From assembly GCA_964059195.1 (NCBI GenBank), contig CAXKWD010000009.1, forward strand, positions 85,099,432 through 85,163,431: DNA of 64,000 nucleotides, written 5' to 3'. The stretch is from Ectobius pallidus (taxonomy: Eukaryota; Arthropoda; Insecta; Blattodea; Ectobiidae). The notes beneath the pieces are model-generated. The model was not told where the DNA came from. It did no database searches and worked only from the letters and a program-made list of their open reading frames with translations. Made by a program: the position numbers and the translations under genes. Shown in pieces: positions 32,521 to 43,229 of this stretch (its first letter is position 1; every line of letters begins with the position of its first letter).

Positions 32521-34189
32521 AAATTCATAAATTAAATATGAAGAGAATGTTCTATTCTAGGGATTTTTAAAAATAACTCAATTTTCCTTTGACAGAAAAC
32601 ATCCGTGTCCCGGTTGTTAGAAATTCTGGCTTCTTCCTACCTTGTTCTCTATTTCCAAGGCAAGCTCTTCTACTGCCTCCTTCACTATTTCTAAATTCGT
32701 CTCCACAGTCTTGTATTTCTATCCTGCAACCCCCTAAGGATCTCTGGTCGTTCTCAGTTTAATCAATATGCCCTGTAACGTCGTAGTTTGTGTTGAGCTT
32801 AATTCTATATCCGCCCACTATAGCTTCAAGCGAGTAACATACAATCTTAGAAAATAGTTCGCAATATAGTTGTCTGACATACCTAGGTACATTGTGTATT
32901 TATTTGGGGAGCCATCGGTATGGGTGGCTCTGACTTTCTGTGTCCATGGTAGCGAGTTCGATGCTGGCCAAGTCGAGGGTTTTTATTTGTGCAAACTTGT
33001 GACGGGCACACATGTGTAGATTTACAGGGAAAATCGACCTATTTGGAGAACCGAATGAGCGAAGCTCCCCGATGCTTGTATTTGTCAAAGAACTGGTTAA
33101 ATTCTGGGTACCACTGGTTCAAATCTTGGATAATCTTCTTTGGTTGTTTGTGGGTTTTCCCCATTGGCTAATCACAGATTGAACTTTCCTTACCTTCGAG
33201 TTTAGAAAAGATGCTGAGTGAGAACTGTTAATATTTAGTTGTTAGCTGCAAAGGACCAAAATAGTTACTTCCGGAGGTTTCTGCTTGTGAAAGGCCAGTA
33301 TCTTTATATACTCACTATTGAGAGACCACTTGTTCAAATCCTTTATCAGGTACTTTTTTTTTTTGTGTTTGGTAATGGATAGAAGTGACTCCAATATGCT
33401 TGAAGGTTAGTTTAAATTTTAGCTTTTGGCAGGGTGGAGTTTTCTTATTTTAATATACCTCAGTTGTACTTCGAACTACAAATATTTGGGTTGTTATAAT
33501 CTGGGCTTGTGACGTAAAAATTGACAATGAGTTTCTCTTACTTTTGATTACCAATTCATTTTCCGTTTTCCTCGAAAACGGCTTTAACGATATTCTTGAA
33601 ATTTTATCACGTAGCCTAAGACATAAAACTTTTCTTTGATTCATTTCTACTTGAAAATTCTCTGAAGGCTAGCTATAAACCATTAATTGTTTGCGCAAAC
33701 TCAGGCTGTAATACATTTTCTGCCATCTGTGACTCATAAAACAAGAGATGGTTCAAGATTGTACAACGATATCTTTTCCTCCTTTTTATCATAGGTAATC
33801 CCACTAGAGATTACGAATTTATCTGAGGAAACTTGTAATCTGGAGTGAGATTTATTAAGACTATTCCAAGAATAAAATCTAACAGATTATGTAAATAATA
33901 ATTACTTTCTTAATTATGATGTTTAAAACCAAATCACCATTGCATCAGATCACGGCATACTAAATGAATCATCTGTCGAATGTGAAATGGAATACTAACC
34001 AACGCTGCAAAGGGTCATAATGAGAAAATATTTAACCTAAAAATTAACGTAAGTTAAGCTAATATCAGAATAAAGTAATCTTTCTTTCAGGAACATAATT
34101 TATTTATAAATTGACTCTAATTGAACGTGCATTGATAAAAACACAATTTTGAAAGTTGAATGTTAAAAGAATCGAGATGGTTGTTGGAG
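32521..34189. other. Mostly unassigned, possible decayed SINEs
   Basis: Three B-box-like sequences lie in this stretch: GCGAGTTCGATGCTGG (about 32950), GGTTCAAATCTTGG (about 33117) and TTGTTCAAATCC (about 33333), the last followed by a T-run. They suggest overlapping old tRNA-derived SINEs but A boxes and bodies are not clear. Nothing else recognised. Confidence 0.3.
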
Positions 34190-34365
34190 CCTATTAATCA
34201 CTGCATTTTGATACAAAGATTGTTCAGTAACGAGCTGACGTTTTATCAGATAAAAGAGCATCTTTTTGGGATCTTTGCAAACATATTATAAGATAAACGA
34301 CCTTGATTGGTCGACATCCCAGGCATTGCTAAGCTTCGACTGATATCAGACACCTACATAGTGAG
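34190..34365 (+). repeat. Dispersed repeat, unnamed (pair with 60155)
   Basis: Shares TAATCACTGCA, CAGTAACGAGC, GTTTTA.C.GATAAAA, ATTGTAAGATAAACG-like and TGATTGGTC blocks with 60155-60335 in the same orientation. Diverged; no termini found. Confidence 0.6.
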
Positions 34366-34911
34366 TTTGTATTATTTATTTCATTTATATATTTTTGATA
34401 TCTGTTTCATTGCGGTTGTTTTACCTCAAGTTGCGACTATATCGAAGTATTCAGAATAAGAGATCAGTAGCAATATTATCGAAGAATGATGTTCTGTGTA
34501 GACTTTCCCTTCCGGGGTAGACATAACTCTCAACGTTCAAGTTTTGAGGATCGACTTTGTTTGCACTGTATTGCGCCACTAGCGACAAACTTGCCGGTTG
34601 TTTGCACACATGTACAACTTTGCTTCCACTTTTTGGTCTTTAGTAGTGAACACTTCGTTTTTCATATTCTCTGGGAACATACAGGTCTACACGTCGAGGA
34701 TTAAATGTCAGGAATGATGTAAACATAAATGCTGTGTTTATGTGTTTAATTACTTATTACGTTTTCGTAGAATTGTTTCCGGACTTACACTGAAGTAAAC
34801 ACAAAATATTCAGCTTTATAAAGAGTTGAACCGTGTTGTACCGTTGAGCTCGATCAGTAGATAATATGCGATACCTTTATTCTCAACTTCTTTTATTTTT
34901 CCTAGGCTAAT
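34366..34911. other. Unassigned; target region of the Jockey insertion
   Basis: No recognisable element up to the target duplication of the LINE. Confidence 0.35.
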
Positions 34912-34923
34912 TTTCCCAGCTTT
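34912..34923. repeat. Target-site duplication, 5' copy
   Basis: TTTCCCAGCTTT, identical to 38481-38492 at the other end of the LINE insertion. Confidence 0.9.
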
Positions 34924-35638
34924 TTTTAGGGTTGTCCTACGCAATATGCACCATTCTGTAGATGTACCATCCATTATTTCGGAATTACAGGAACAAGGAC
35001 ATAAGGTTCGCAATATTTACAATATTCGACACAGAGTTTCCAAGGAGCCATTGCCTCTATTTTATGTTGATCTAGAACCCCAGACTAATAATAAAGATAT
35101 CTATAAAATTGACTCTTTGATGCATGCAAAGATTACATTTGAAGCGCCTTATAAAAAGAAGGATTTAGTACAGTGTATGCGATGCCAGATGTATGGGCAC
35201 ACAAGAAAATACTGCAAGAGATCTCCTAGATGTGTCAAGTGTGGAGATTACCATCTATCTGAAACATGTCGGAAGGACCGTTCTGCTCCTGCAACATGTG
35301 CTCTTTGTTCGGGAAGTCACCCAGCCAATTACAAAGGATGCGCAATTTATCGGGATATTATAAGTAGGAGATATCCGACTACCTCGAGACCAGTAACTTC
35401 ACCTTCGTCCAGTCAACCAAAGCCAAATGCTGCGGATTTTCCGCCTTTGCATTCTTCCTCACATCCTCCGTTTTCTTCCTCCTATAATTATGCCCAAGCA
35501 GTCAAACATAATGAAATTGATATAGCAACCATTATTCAACAATCATTCCTCAAATTTGAAAATATACTCAAACAGCAAGCTGAACAAATAGGATCTCTAC
35601 TTAACCTGCTCTCTGTCATTGTGTCCAAAATCAAATAA
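34924..35638 (+). CDS. ORF1 (Gag-like zinc-knuckle protein), N-terminus missing
   Basis: The frame is open from the insertion boundary; the ATG at 34946 is internal. Before it the frame reads FFRVVLRN, which joins smoothly to MHHSVDVPSIISELQEQGHK, the conserved region preceding the zinc fingers in Jockey ORF1 proteins. Counting from that ATG, three CCHC-type knuckles follow: CMRCQMYGHTRKYC (77-90), CVKCGDYHLSETC (96-108) and CALCSGSHPANYKGC (118-132). A Ser/Pro-rich linker and a C-terminal helix with Gln and Leu come next. The protein is known to bind the element RNA and form the RNP in which ORF2 acts. The N-terminal part expected in full-length ORF1 is absent by truncation. Stop TAA at 35636, two bases before the ORF2 ATG. 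Confidence 0.9.
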
Positions 35639-35640
35639 TT

Positions 35641-38328
35641 ATGGCTTGCATATGTAACATAGCTCTCTGGAATGCAAATGGTCTACTTCAACATCGACAA
35701 GAAGTAATATTGTTCCTACATGTTAACAGCATAGACGTAATGTTAATTTCGGAATCACACTTTACTGATAAAAGCTACTTAAACATACCAGGTTATACTG
35801 TTTATAATACGCAGCATCCTGATGGAACTGCCCATGGTGGAACAGCAGTCATTGTCCGTAATAAAATTAAACATCATTGCCTACCTGATTATAAGACAGA
35901 GCATATACAAGCTACATCTATTATGTTAACAGAAGCATGGGGTCAATTAGCACTTGCGGCTGTTTATTGCCCACCTAAACATAAGATAACGCAGCAAGAT
36001 TTTTCTACATTTATTAAATCTATTGGAATGAGATTTATAGTGGGTGGAGACTATAACGCAAAACATCAATATTGGGGTTCTCGTCTTAATACAACAAGAG
36101 GTTCAGAACTTTATAAAACTTTGTCAGAACTTAATATTCGAATAATGTCTACTGGAGAACCAACTTATTGGCCCACTGATATAAATAAAATTCCAGATCT
36201 CTTGGATTTTTTTCTAATCAAAGGAGTGCCGTTAGAAAAAATGGAAATAAAAAGTAATTATGACTTAAACTCAGATCATTCTCCTGTATTAATGACTCTG
36301 GCCTCTTCTGTCATTGAATATTGTCCACCTCCAAAGCTATATAATAATTTCACTGACTGGAAATATTTTAAAGACAGAGTACAAGAAAAATTATCACCGC
36401 ATATGCCTCTTCAAAATAGCACAGAAATCGACGAAGCCATTGAACATCTAACAACTACTATACAGCAAGCTGCAAGGGATTCGACACCTCCTACTAGTAA
36501 CAATCAACAAAATAAATATCCACTTAACATCATGGAAAAAATTGAAGAAAGAAGAAGGTTACGACGTATATGGCAATGCTCAAGACAACCCGAGGATAGA
36601 TGTGCATTTAACAGGGCTTCCCGGCAATTGAAAAGTCAATTACAGTCTTACCGAAATGAATCCATCACCCAATACTTCCAATCATTAAGCCCGAATGTGG
36701 AATCAAACTATTCACTTTGGAAAGCAACAAGAAGACTACAGCGACCAAAATCTTACATCCCACCCATCAGGAACAGTGACAACACCTGGGCTCGCAGTGG
36801 AAAGGAAAAAGCAGAACGGTTTGCAGAACATCTAGCAACGGTTTTCGAACCTTCTACTCGAAAGAGCTCTTCTGAGGACGACATTATTAAGTATTTGTCT
36901 GTTCCACTTCAATTATCACCCCCCATTAAACCTTTCTCTTCAAGTGAAGTTAAAAGGACAATAAAGAATCATGTTAATCCTGCAAAAAGTCCAGGTTACG
37001 ACCTAATTACTGGTAGAATCCTACAAGAATTACCGAAGAAAGGATATGCATTTATTACATCAATTTTTAATGCTATTCTCCGATGTAGCCATTTTCCAAA
37101 TCAATGGAAGATAGCACAGATAATTTGTATTCTTAAACCTGGTAAACCACCCACTGAAGCAGCATCCTATCGTCCGATTAGTCTCTTGCCTGTACTTTCT
37201 AAAGTGTTTGAAAAATTGCTCCTGCAACGACTAAAACCATTGCTCTCTGAAATAATTCCTGACTTTCAATTTGGTTTCCGAGAATGCCATTCTACTGTTG
37301 AACAAACCCATCGCATTGTTAACATTGTACAACAGGATTTTGAATCACGTCGTTACTGTACAGCAGCTTTCCTGGATATTCAACAAGCATTTGATAAAGT
37401 CTGGCATGTGGGCCTTCTGTACAAAATAAAACTAAAACTTCCTCATCCTTATTATCTGCTGCTTACATCATACCTAAGTGATCGACATTTTCAAGTTAAA
37501 GTTAAAGACGAACTCTCCATATTCCATCCCATAAAGTCAGGTGTCCCACAGGGTAGTGTTTTGGGACCAGTTCTGTATCTTCTTTATACACATGATCTAC
37601 CAACAACAGAAAATACCATAACTGCAACATTTGCAGATGATACTGCTATTCTTGCTTCAAATGAAAATCCTACTTTAGCTTCAGGATATTTACAAAATCA
37701 TTTAGATTTATTACAACGCTGGCTAAATCAATGGCTCATTCAGGTAAATAGTTCGAAATCTCGGCATATCACTTTTTCTTTACGCCGAGAAAAATGCCCA
37801 AGAATACAAATAAATAACGAAGAAATTCCAGTTGTAGAGCATGTAAAATACCTTGGTTTTCATTTAGATGTACATCTAACCTGGAGACATCACATTATTA
37901 CGAAAAGCAAAGAAGCCAAACTAAAATTTCAACAATTGTACTGGTTATTAAATAAGCAATCTCAGTTATCCCTGTATAATAAAGTTATACTTTACAAGAC
38001 CATAATAAGGCCAGTATGGACATATGGACTTCAGCTTTGGGGCACTGCCAGCAATTCCAATATTGACATCTTAAGAAGATTTGAATCCAAATCTCTTCGC
38101 CGACTTGCTAACGCACCGTGGTATGTTTCCAATGCTACATTACACCACGACCTGGACATCCCTACTATTAAAGAAGAAATCACCTTGTACAGCATTCGAT
38201 ACCAGCAACGCCTAAACAATCATCCCAATTCCCTAGCCATCAATCTATTGGACAATAGTTCTTCAATCAACCGTTTACATCGACATAAGATTTTAGACTT
38301 GGCATTCCGATTCAGTGACTTACCTTAA
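35641..38328 (+). CDS. ORF2: endonuclease-reverse transcriptase, intact
   Basis: This 895-residue protein is close to the usual Jockey ORF2 length. The endonuclease (about 1-220) shows WNANG (Asn near 11), ISESHF (Glu 38), AVYCPP, VGGDYNAKH (Asp 137, Asn 139), PDLLDFF and SDHSP (Asp 212, His 213). The reverse transcriptase (about 490-760) shows YRPISLLPVLSKVFEKLL, FGFRECHSTVEQ, FLDIQQAFDKVWH (Asp 579), SGVPQGSVLGPVLY, and FADD (Asp 666-667), then KYLGFHLDVHLTWRHH. All catalytic residues are present and there is no interruption. It nicks the target and copies the element RNA in the nucleus. The ATG two bases after the ORF1 stop suggests coupled reinitiation, as proposed for related elements. 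The RT palm and thumb are complete; no RNase H domain is seen, as usual for Jockey. Confidence 0.95.
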   Translation: MACICNIALWNANGLLQHRQEVILFLHVNSIDVMLISESHFTDKSYLNIPGYTVYNTQHPDGTAHGGTAVIVRNKIKHHCLPDYKTEHIQATSIMLTEAWGQLALAAVYCPPKHKITQQDFSTFIKSIGMRFIVGGDYNAKHQYWGSRLNTTRGSELYKTLSELNIRIMSTGEPTYWPTDINKIPDLLDFFLIKGVPLEKMEIKSNYDLNSDHSPVLMTLASSVIEYCPPPKLYNNFTDWKYFKDRVQEKLSPHMPLQNSTEIDEAIEHLTTTIQQAARDSTPPTSNNQQNKYPLNIMEKIEERRRLRRIWQCSRQPEDRCAFNRASRQLKSQLQSYRNESITQYFQSLSPNVESNYSLWKATRRLQRPKSYIPPIRNSDNTWARSGKEKAERFAEHLATVFEPSTRKSSSEDDIIKYLSVPLQLSPPIKPFSSSEVKRTIKNHVNPAKSPGYDLITGRILQELPKKGYAFITSIFNAILRCSHFPNQWKIAQIICILKPGKPPTEAASYRPISLLPVLSKVFEKLLLQRLKPLLSEIIPDFQFGFRECHSTVEQTHRIVNIVQQDFESRRYCTAAFLDIQQAFDKVWHVGLLYKIKLKLPHPYYLLLTSYLSDRHFQVKVKDELSIFHPIKSGVPQGSVLGPVLYLLYTHDLPTTENTITATFADDTAILASNENPTLASGYLQNHLDLLQRWLNQWLIQVNSSKSRHITFSLRREKCPRIQINNEEIPVVEHVKYLGFHLDVHLTWRHHIITKSKEAKLKFQQLYWLLNKQSQLSLYNKVILYKTIIRPVWTYGLQLWGTASNSNIDILRRFESKSLRRLANAPWYVSNATLHHDLDIPTIKEEITLYSIRYQQRLNNHPNSLAINLLDNSSSINRLHRHKILDLAFRFSDLP

Positions 38329-38366
38329 AGAGTTGTTATTCAATGACTTACCTTAAAGAGTTGTAT
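38311..38366 (+). repeat. 28-bp tandem duplication across the ORF2 stop
   Basis: Two adjacent units of 28 bp, each containing ATGACTTACCTTAAAGAG or its one-base variant; the first unit contains the ORF2 stop codon. One substitution near the start and a swap at the end distinguish them. Confidence 0.85.
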
Positions 38367-38447
38367 TTTACAGCTCTGACATCATTACTGTGCCATTTAT
38401 ACCATTTACTGAATGTTCTTATTTGAACAGATTGTAAATCTGCAGAA

Positions 38448-38480
<33 letters not shown>

Positions 38481-38492
38481 TTTCCCAGCTTT
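38481..38492. repeat. Target-site duplication, 3' copy
   Basis: TTTCCCAGCTTT directly after the poly(A) tract. Confidence 0.9.
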
Positions 38493-39424
38493 AGTGTTTT
38501 TAATTTAAAGTAACGCCAATAGTAAAACAGTTTTATTCTTCTTAAATATGACTCTATAAAACAAGATTCCCTAATGATGGTTCAATGTAACCGGAAGGTT
38601 TAGGCAAAATAAAATAAATTGAGAATAAAGTTATCACATAATTACATTATTTATGCATAAAAGCGTACAAAAATTAAACAAAAAGGGGCGGTATTGCTGA
38701 ATATGGACAAAGCCAGTTTAATGAGATATGGGCTTATTTAAGTCTATTGATGTCGCTTACTCTCTGCCACTGTTTACACGTAGGCACCCCATTATGTTTC
38801 GTTTGTTGGCCTGAAGACAGGGTGTTCTGTAGGCAATGCACCCTGTTTATAAACTGACATAAGTGTGAGGCTATAGTGAACACGGACACTAATCATCAAG
38901 TGTAATCTTCAGTGGGCTCTAAGTTTAGAGTCGATGAGGACAATTTTAGTTTATAAACTGACATAAGTGTGAGGCTATAGTGAACACGGACATGAAAATT
39001 AATATTTTCAGGGCCGAGCTTTTTTTAGAAGTAATCATCAAGTGAAATCTTCACTGGGCTCTAAGTTTAGAATCGATGAGGACAATTTTAGTTGAACTGG
39101 TACCCATGAATGACAACCATTCAAGACGGGAAGAAAATTCTCACATTTTACATAAAACAATAGTGTATTAGGATTATATTTCCACTTGTATACAATATTT
39201 TTATATGACGAATTTATACTGCTTAACTGCTAGGATTGTAACCGTCTGTGACTTCAGTCGAATCAATGGATCAAACTCCGATATCAAGAATGTTTTGAGG
39301 TTCGTGCTACTGTTGCGAGATACTGGATGTACATCATCTCACTTGAGTCAATGAATATCAAGAATGTATATGTGTGAATAAATGTAAATGATACTGTAAA
39401 TAAATGTACATAATATGTACATAA
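38493..39424. other. Unassigned apart from a local duplication
   Basis: Unassigned sequence except for a tandem duplication: 38851-38954 and 38955-39095 both contain AAACTGACATAAGTGTGAGG, CTATAGTGAACACGGACA, AATCATCAAGTG and TCGATGAGGACAATTTTAG. The second unit carries an extra roughly 37-bp stretch (GAAAATTAATATTTTCAGGG and following). Confidence 0.7.
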
Positions 39425-40260
39425 TCTCTATATATATAAAAGGCTTTGTCCTGACTGACTGAATGAATGACTGACTGACTGATTGACTGAATGACAGGAA
39501 TCAACGTACAGCCTAAACTATAACAGGTAGAGACTTGGAATTTTGACAGTACCTTCGTTTCATAATGTAGGTGCTCACTAAGAAAGGATTTTGAAAAATT
39601 CTGATTCTAAATGCCAAAAATTAAATGTTTTTGAAAATACTTAATCCCTTTTTACATAGAATTATCAATTCCAAATCACAGAATATATTGTTGCCAAATG
39701 GTATCAGGTGGGCTTGGAAAAAACAATTGAAATGCACTTTTGACAAATAAGAGAAGTTATCAAAATAATTCATGTTATAAATAAATATTACAGAATGAAA
39801 TCCACTAAAATAATGGAATCACATAACTTTCTCTACCCTGGACATAGAGAAAACAAAACGAGGTATGGTAATGTGTATATTATTATATTATATCGCAGGT
39901 TTTTGGAGAGAAAAGTATGAAAGTGATAATGCTTTATGGTAACATAAGAGTGGGAAATTTCCCGCCTCGATATTACAATTTTATGTTACAGGAATTTCTG
40001 TTTCTTCCTATTTAAACCTCTACCAGGCTTGCTGTGCACTGTACAAGCGATGGGATGCAACATTCTAGATCCTCTATGAGCCATAAAAAACTATATCAAG
40101 CGTTTTCTGAGGGAATAGTTTGAGTGTAATAAGTCGTTCTTCCTATTTCAAATTATAAATGCCTATATAAGGACCTAGAATTTAAAATTGAAAATCCTTC
40201 ATAAGCTAATTTCCAATTACAAAATACAAAACCCGGGCGACGCCGGGTCTTTTAAGCTAG
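39425..40260 (+). mobile_element. Non-autonomous Helitron
   Basis: It begins TCTCTATATATATAAAAGGC after an A and ends with a GC-rich hairpin (ACCCGG...CCGGGT), a short spacer (CTTTTAAG) and CTAG directly before a T. This is the diagnostic Helitron layout: 5'-TC, 3' hairpin plus CTRR, insertion between A and T, no inverted termini and no target duplication. Near the left end is a GACTGACTGA-type short repeat (39450-39490). No Rep/helicase coding sequence, so it depends on a partner. Length 836 bp. Confidence 0.85.
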
Positions 40261-40840
40261 TATGATATATGTATTCTGTTTGTATATGATTAACCATACA
40301 AAAAATCAGAAACAACAAGCAAGCTTTGTAGGCCTAGTATTGATTATTTAGATAGAAATGAAATCAGAAGTGAACAAAAATTACAGGATATTCTGACAAG
40401 GTTTCCTGCAACTTAAGTAGCTTACACAGTTATAAAACATTAACTATTATTTAAATCATTTTTATCAGGGCTTGAAAAATAGTATAATATTTTGGATGCA
40501 ATTATAACTTTAGGTAAATTTAACATTGGAAGGATTTCTCTGATCTCATTGATTTTCTTGCTGCGCGTAGGCATAATAAACGCATTTTTGTTCGACAATA
40601 CTATAATACGCTTATTACTTGTGACGTATGGGTATCCGTTTCAAAACAGATTTTCATTATAACATTTGTGTGGCATCGATTATTATCGAACACGAAACGA
40701 TCTTGAAACCTTGATAGTATCATATTAAATTGCGTAATAAACAGTCTGTATTTAGAATAAAATCACTTATATTCGCGTTATTTGTAATATTGTAATAAAT
40801 TGAGTTCGTCCCATCTCATTTAAAGTAGTGTGTGTTTTCG
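40261..40840. other. Unassigned, with a dispersed repeat copy
   Basis: About 40580-40690 resembles the repeat at 1488-1810 (TTTTTGTTCGACAATACTAT, then AAACAGATTTTCATTATAAC). Otherwise nothing recognised. Confidence 0.4.
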
Positions 40841-41600
40841 GCTAAAGGGCCATATTACACTTTTAAAATATTTCGCGGGCCGGAATAATATATTATTCTT
40901 GAAATTTAAATTATTATATTTATTAGAAAATGAGGGAAAATATGAAACATCAAACTAGATTGTCTTAGAGGCCCAGTTCACGAAGTCAAATAATACAACG
41001 ATAACAATCACATATATTTAATGAGAAAATTTACTACAAATTCAATATCTACTTCCATTTGAATAATGCCAGACCGCAGTGACAATTTCAGTAAAACTCG
41101 TGACAACTGGTTCCTCTGCTTAGTTTTTATCATTTTCATGGTAGAAAATGCACACACACATATTACGTACTGACAAACATGGAATGTTTTCAAAGCACAA
41201 TTTCGCAAGTTTGGATATTGCTCCTTGTTACGAAGTCTCCGGAACTGGCAATATCTCATTGATATAAGAAAATTGTCACTTTGTAGGTCATATAGGTCCA
41301 TTTGCATATCTGCATTATCAGTCGGTGATGCCTCCATAGGATTGTTAAACGGAAAAAAAAATCTAGGTTGTAGTTCATAAAAATCAGAAAACCTTGAAAT
41401 AAATGTCTTCTGAATCTCTGTCAAGTATTCAGCAAATGAAGAGAAATCGGCATCTGAACAATTTAGCTTCATTGTAGAGCAGATTACAAAGAAATGCATA
41501 AAAAAAATTAGGAGTTCTGGGCCCGGTTTATGAACGAACGCGGGCCAGATGTGGCCAGATTGTCTGGAAATTGAAATAATATAAATGTACATTGGTTAAA
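40841..41600 (-). mobile_element. Remnant of a hAT element (3' half)
   Basis: A hAT transposase C-terminus (41008-41475) is flanked by sequences that look like hAT ends or subterminal regions: GGCCATATTACAC with CGCGGGCCGG near 40850-40890, and GGGCCCGG with GCGGGCCAGATGTGGCCAG near 41520-41560. Exact termini and target duplication were not found, so the extent is approximate. Confidence 0.5.
41008..41475 (-). pseudogene. hAT transposase C-terminal fragment (ZBED/GTF2IRD2-like group)
   Basis: Minus-strand reading: a TEIQKTFISRFSDFYELQPR block, then FFFPFNNPMEASP, MQMDLYDLQSDNFL, YPNLRNCALKTFHVCQYVIC, and AFSTMKMIKTKQRNQLSR. This is the distinctive C-terminal order of hAT transposases related to domesticated vertebrate ZBED/GTF2IRD2-type proteins: 'F.R..DF..LEP.F', 'E.ELIDLQ', 'FP.LR..A......FGSTY.CE..FS.M...K...R.RL'. 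Here the conserved Glu-Phe before 'S.MK' is replaced (CVCAFSTMK), consistent with decay. The frame is open for about 190 codons, but the N-terminal zinc finger and catalytic Asp regions are missing. The upstream part of the open frame (about 41476-41592) is transposon end sequence, not protein. Confidence 0.82.
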
Positions 41601-43229
41601 ACACAATTTCGATTCGTTGCAAGCCAGTTCTTGTGCATTTATTCTGTTCTGCTGTTAGCTTACCTGAATTAAGTTAACTATGCCTTATATGCACAATTAG
41701 TATCACTGGTTACATGGTAACTCGAATCGATTCATGGATGGTTGATTCATAGTATGCCGTGAACTCGCAGCTGTTAGTTTTATTTTTATATAATAAAGCA
41801 CGAAAGTAATTATTATTTGTATAATCCGTTACATTTTTATTCATGGAATATTCTTATTGAATCCAATTTGAGTTGACGAGTTTCATAAGATAAATTCGCT
41901 CCTGCTACGCAGTCGCGAATCTATCGATAAACTCGTAACCTCTCGTGGGATTACCTATGATTAAATTATGCCACTGAGTGGTATAAAATTATAACCCTCC
42001 AGGATTACCAAATTTGATTGCTTCACATGGAAAATACTTTTTTTAGTTTAAACATATTTCCATATGGTTAGTAAATACTCAGTTTGATAAAAAATGATTT
42101 AAATGTGATTTTTGCACGTTGATTAAAAAATCGTCATACTTGGTGGGTGAATAGCGTTGGTGCAATCACCGTCACGGACTCGTTTCGCAAACATATATGT
42201 AATCGCAAAATAAAATCCCGGTTTTATCCCTTGGATTATAAATAACTATTATTAACCCCCTGTAAAAAGAAAAAAAACTATCAAACACGTGAGTCACAAC
42301 TTAAGAGTTAAAATTAGCAAAAGTTAGCAAAACGAGGATTGTTGTAGCCTACATTTAACTTCTGTCGATGAAACAGGCCTATTCTTAACTTGTGACTGAG
42401 GAGGTCGATCTCCGAGTGGAATGTCTCTTCTGGGAGTGGTAGGGCCAAGCCACGAGGTCAAATCTTGTTTTCAAGCGCCTTTAAGCTTTCGGATTTATTT
42501 CTATAATTACCTGCGTGTCGCAATAGAGCGATAAGCTCCAAAATGATGTGGGAACACCCTGACGTCAACAGACAGAATGCTATCGTCTGGCGATGAAAAC
42601 ATTCAAGTCATCAACGTTCAAGAGAACCCACGAACGTACAATCTAATCTAGTTTCCGTAATTGCGAAATCTGACACAGAATGTTTCAGTAATTGCGTGCA
42701 AAAATTATACATGAAATAGGGTCGGCTCTATTGAACATTTCCAGATAGGGAACTGGGGATCTGCAGAGCCAGATTAAGGACATACGGCTTACATGAATTT
42801 TTCTAAGAAAAAAAATATCCTAAAATATTAACTTAATTTTTCTGCATCCATTGATATATAGTTTATATATGTACTTATTTCACTATGTCAATAAATATTT
42901 TAATGTTACCACCACAATTATATGCCCTCTAATTGGTTGATATATTGCAGTTAATATCCATATACATTAGCAAAATAGTCACATTACAAAACAAAACTTA
43001 CCTCATTCAAAAATATAAACGACTTCCCTTCGGTCAAGTTAAACGATATCGCTATAATATACAAAGATTTTAATAGTTTTTTGTTTTTTAGTACAGCCTT
43101 ATACCCTCTATTTAATTTATCTTATAAAATGTTCCAGGATGAATGTATATTGCCAATATCAGTTACACATATTTTTTTATTAAGTATAATTAATTATTAC
43201 TACGCACCCTCTTTGGATATCATGAAATT
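41601..43229. other. Unassigned, about 1.6 kb
   Basis: A short stretch at 41890-41970 (CGTAACCTCTCGTGGGATTA, CCTATGATTAAAT) is weakly inverted relative to 33790-33850. 42390-42480 is GC-richer and could be a decayed SINE. Nothing firm. Confidence 0.3.

Larger units (their letters stand above)
34924..38480 (+). mobile_element. 5'-truncated Jockey-clade non-LTR retrotransposon
   Basis: A 3.56-kb insertion bounded by identical 12-bp direct repeats (34912-34923 and 38481-38492) and ending in about 22 A. Target-primed reverse transcription explains the poly(A), the short duplication and the 5' truncation, which falls inside ORF1. It contains the 3' part of ORF1, a complete ORF2 and a short 3' UTR. 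The absence of stops or frameshifts over 1,100 codons, together with the exact target duplication, marks it as the youngest recognisable insertion in the window. It could supply ORF2 protein in trans only if transcribed from a neighbouring promoter, since its own 5' UTR is gone. Confidence 0.93.

Noticed and set aside
35641..38328. ORF2 as a host gene
   Set aside because: Endonuclease plus RT architecture, poly(A) tail and target-site duplication show it is a retrotransposon.
41476..41592. N-terminal extension of the hAT transposase frame
   Set aside because: The sequence looks like transposon end DNA (GGGCCCGG, GCGGGCCAGATGTGGCC), so the open frame there is accidental.
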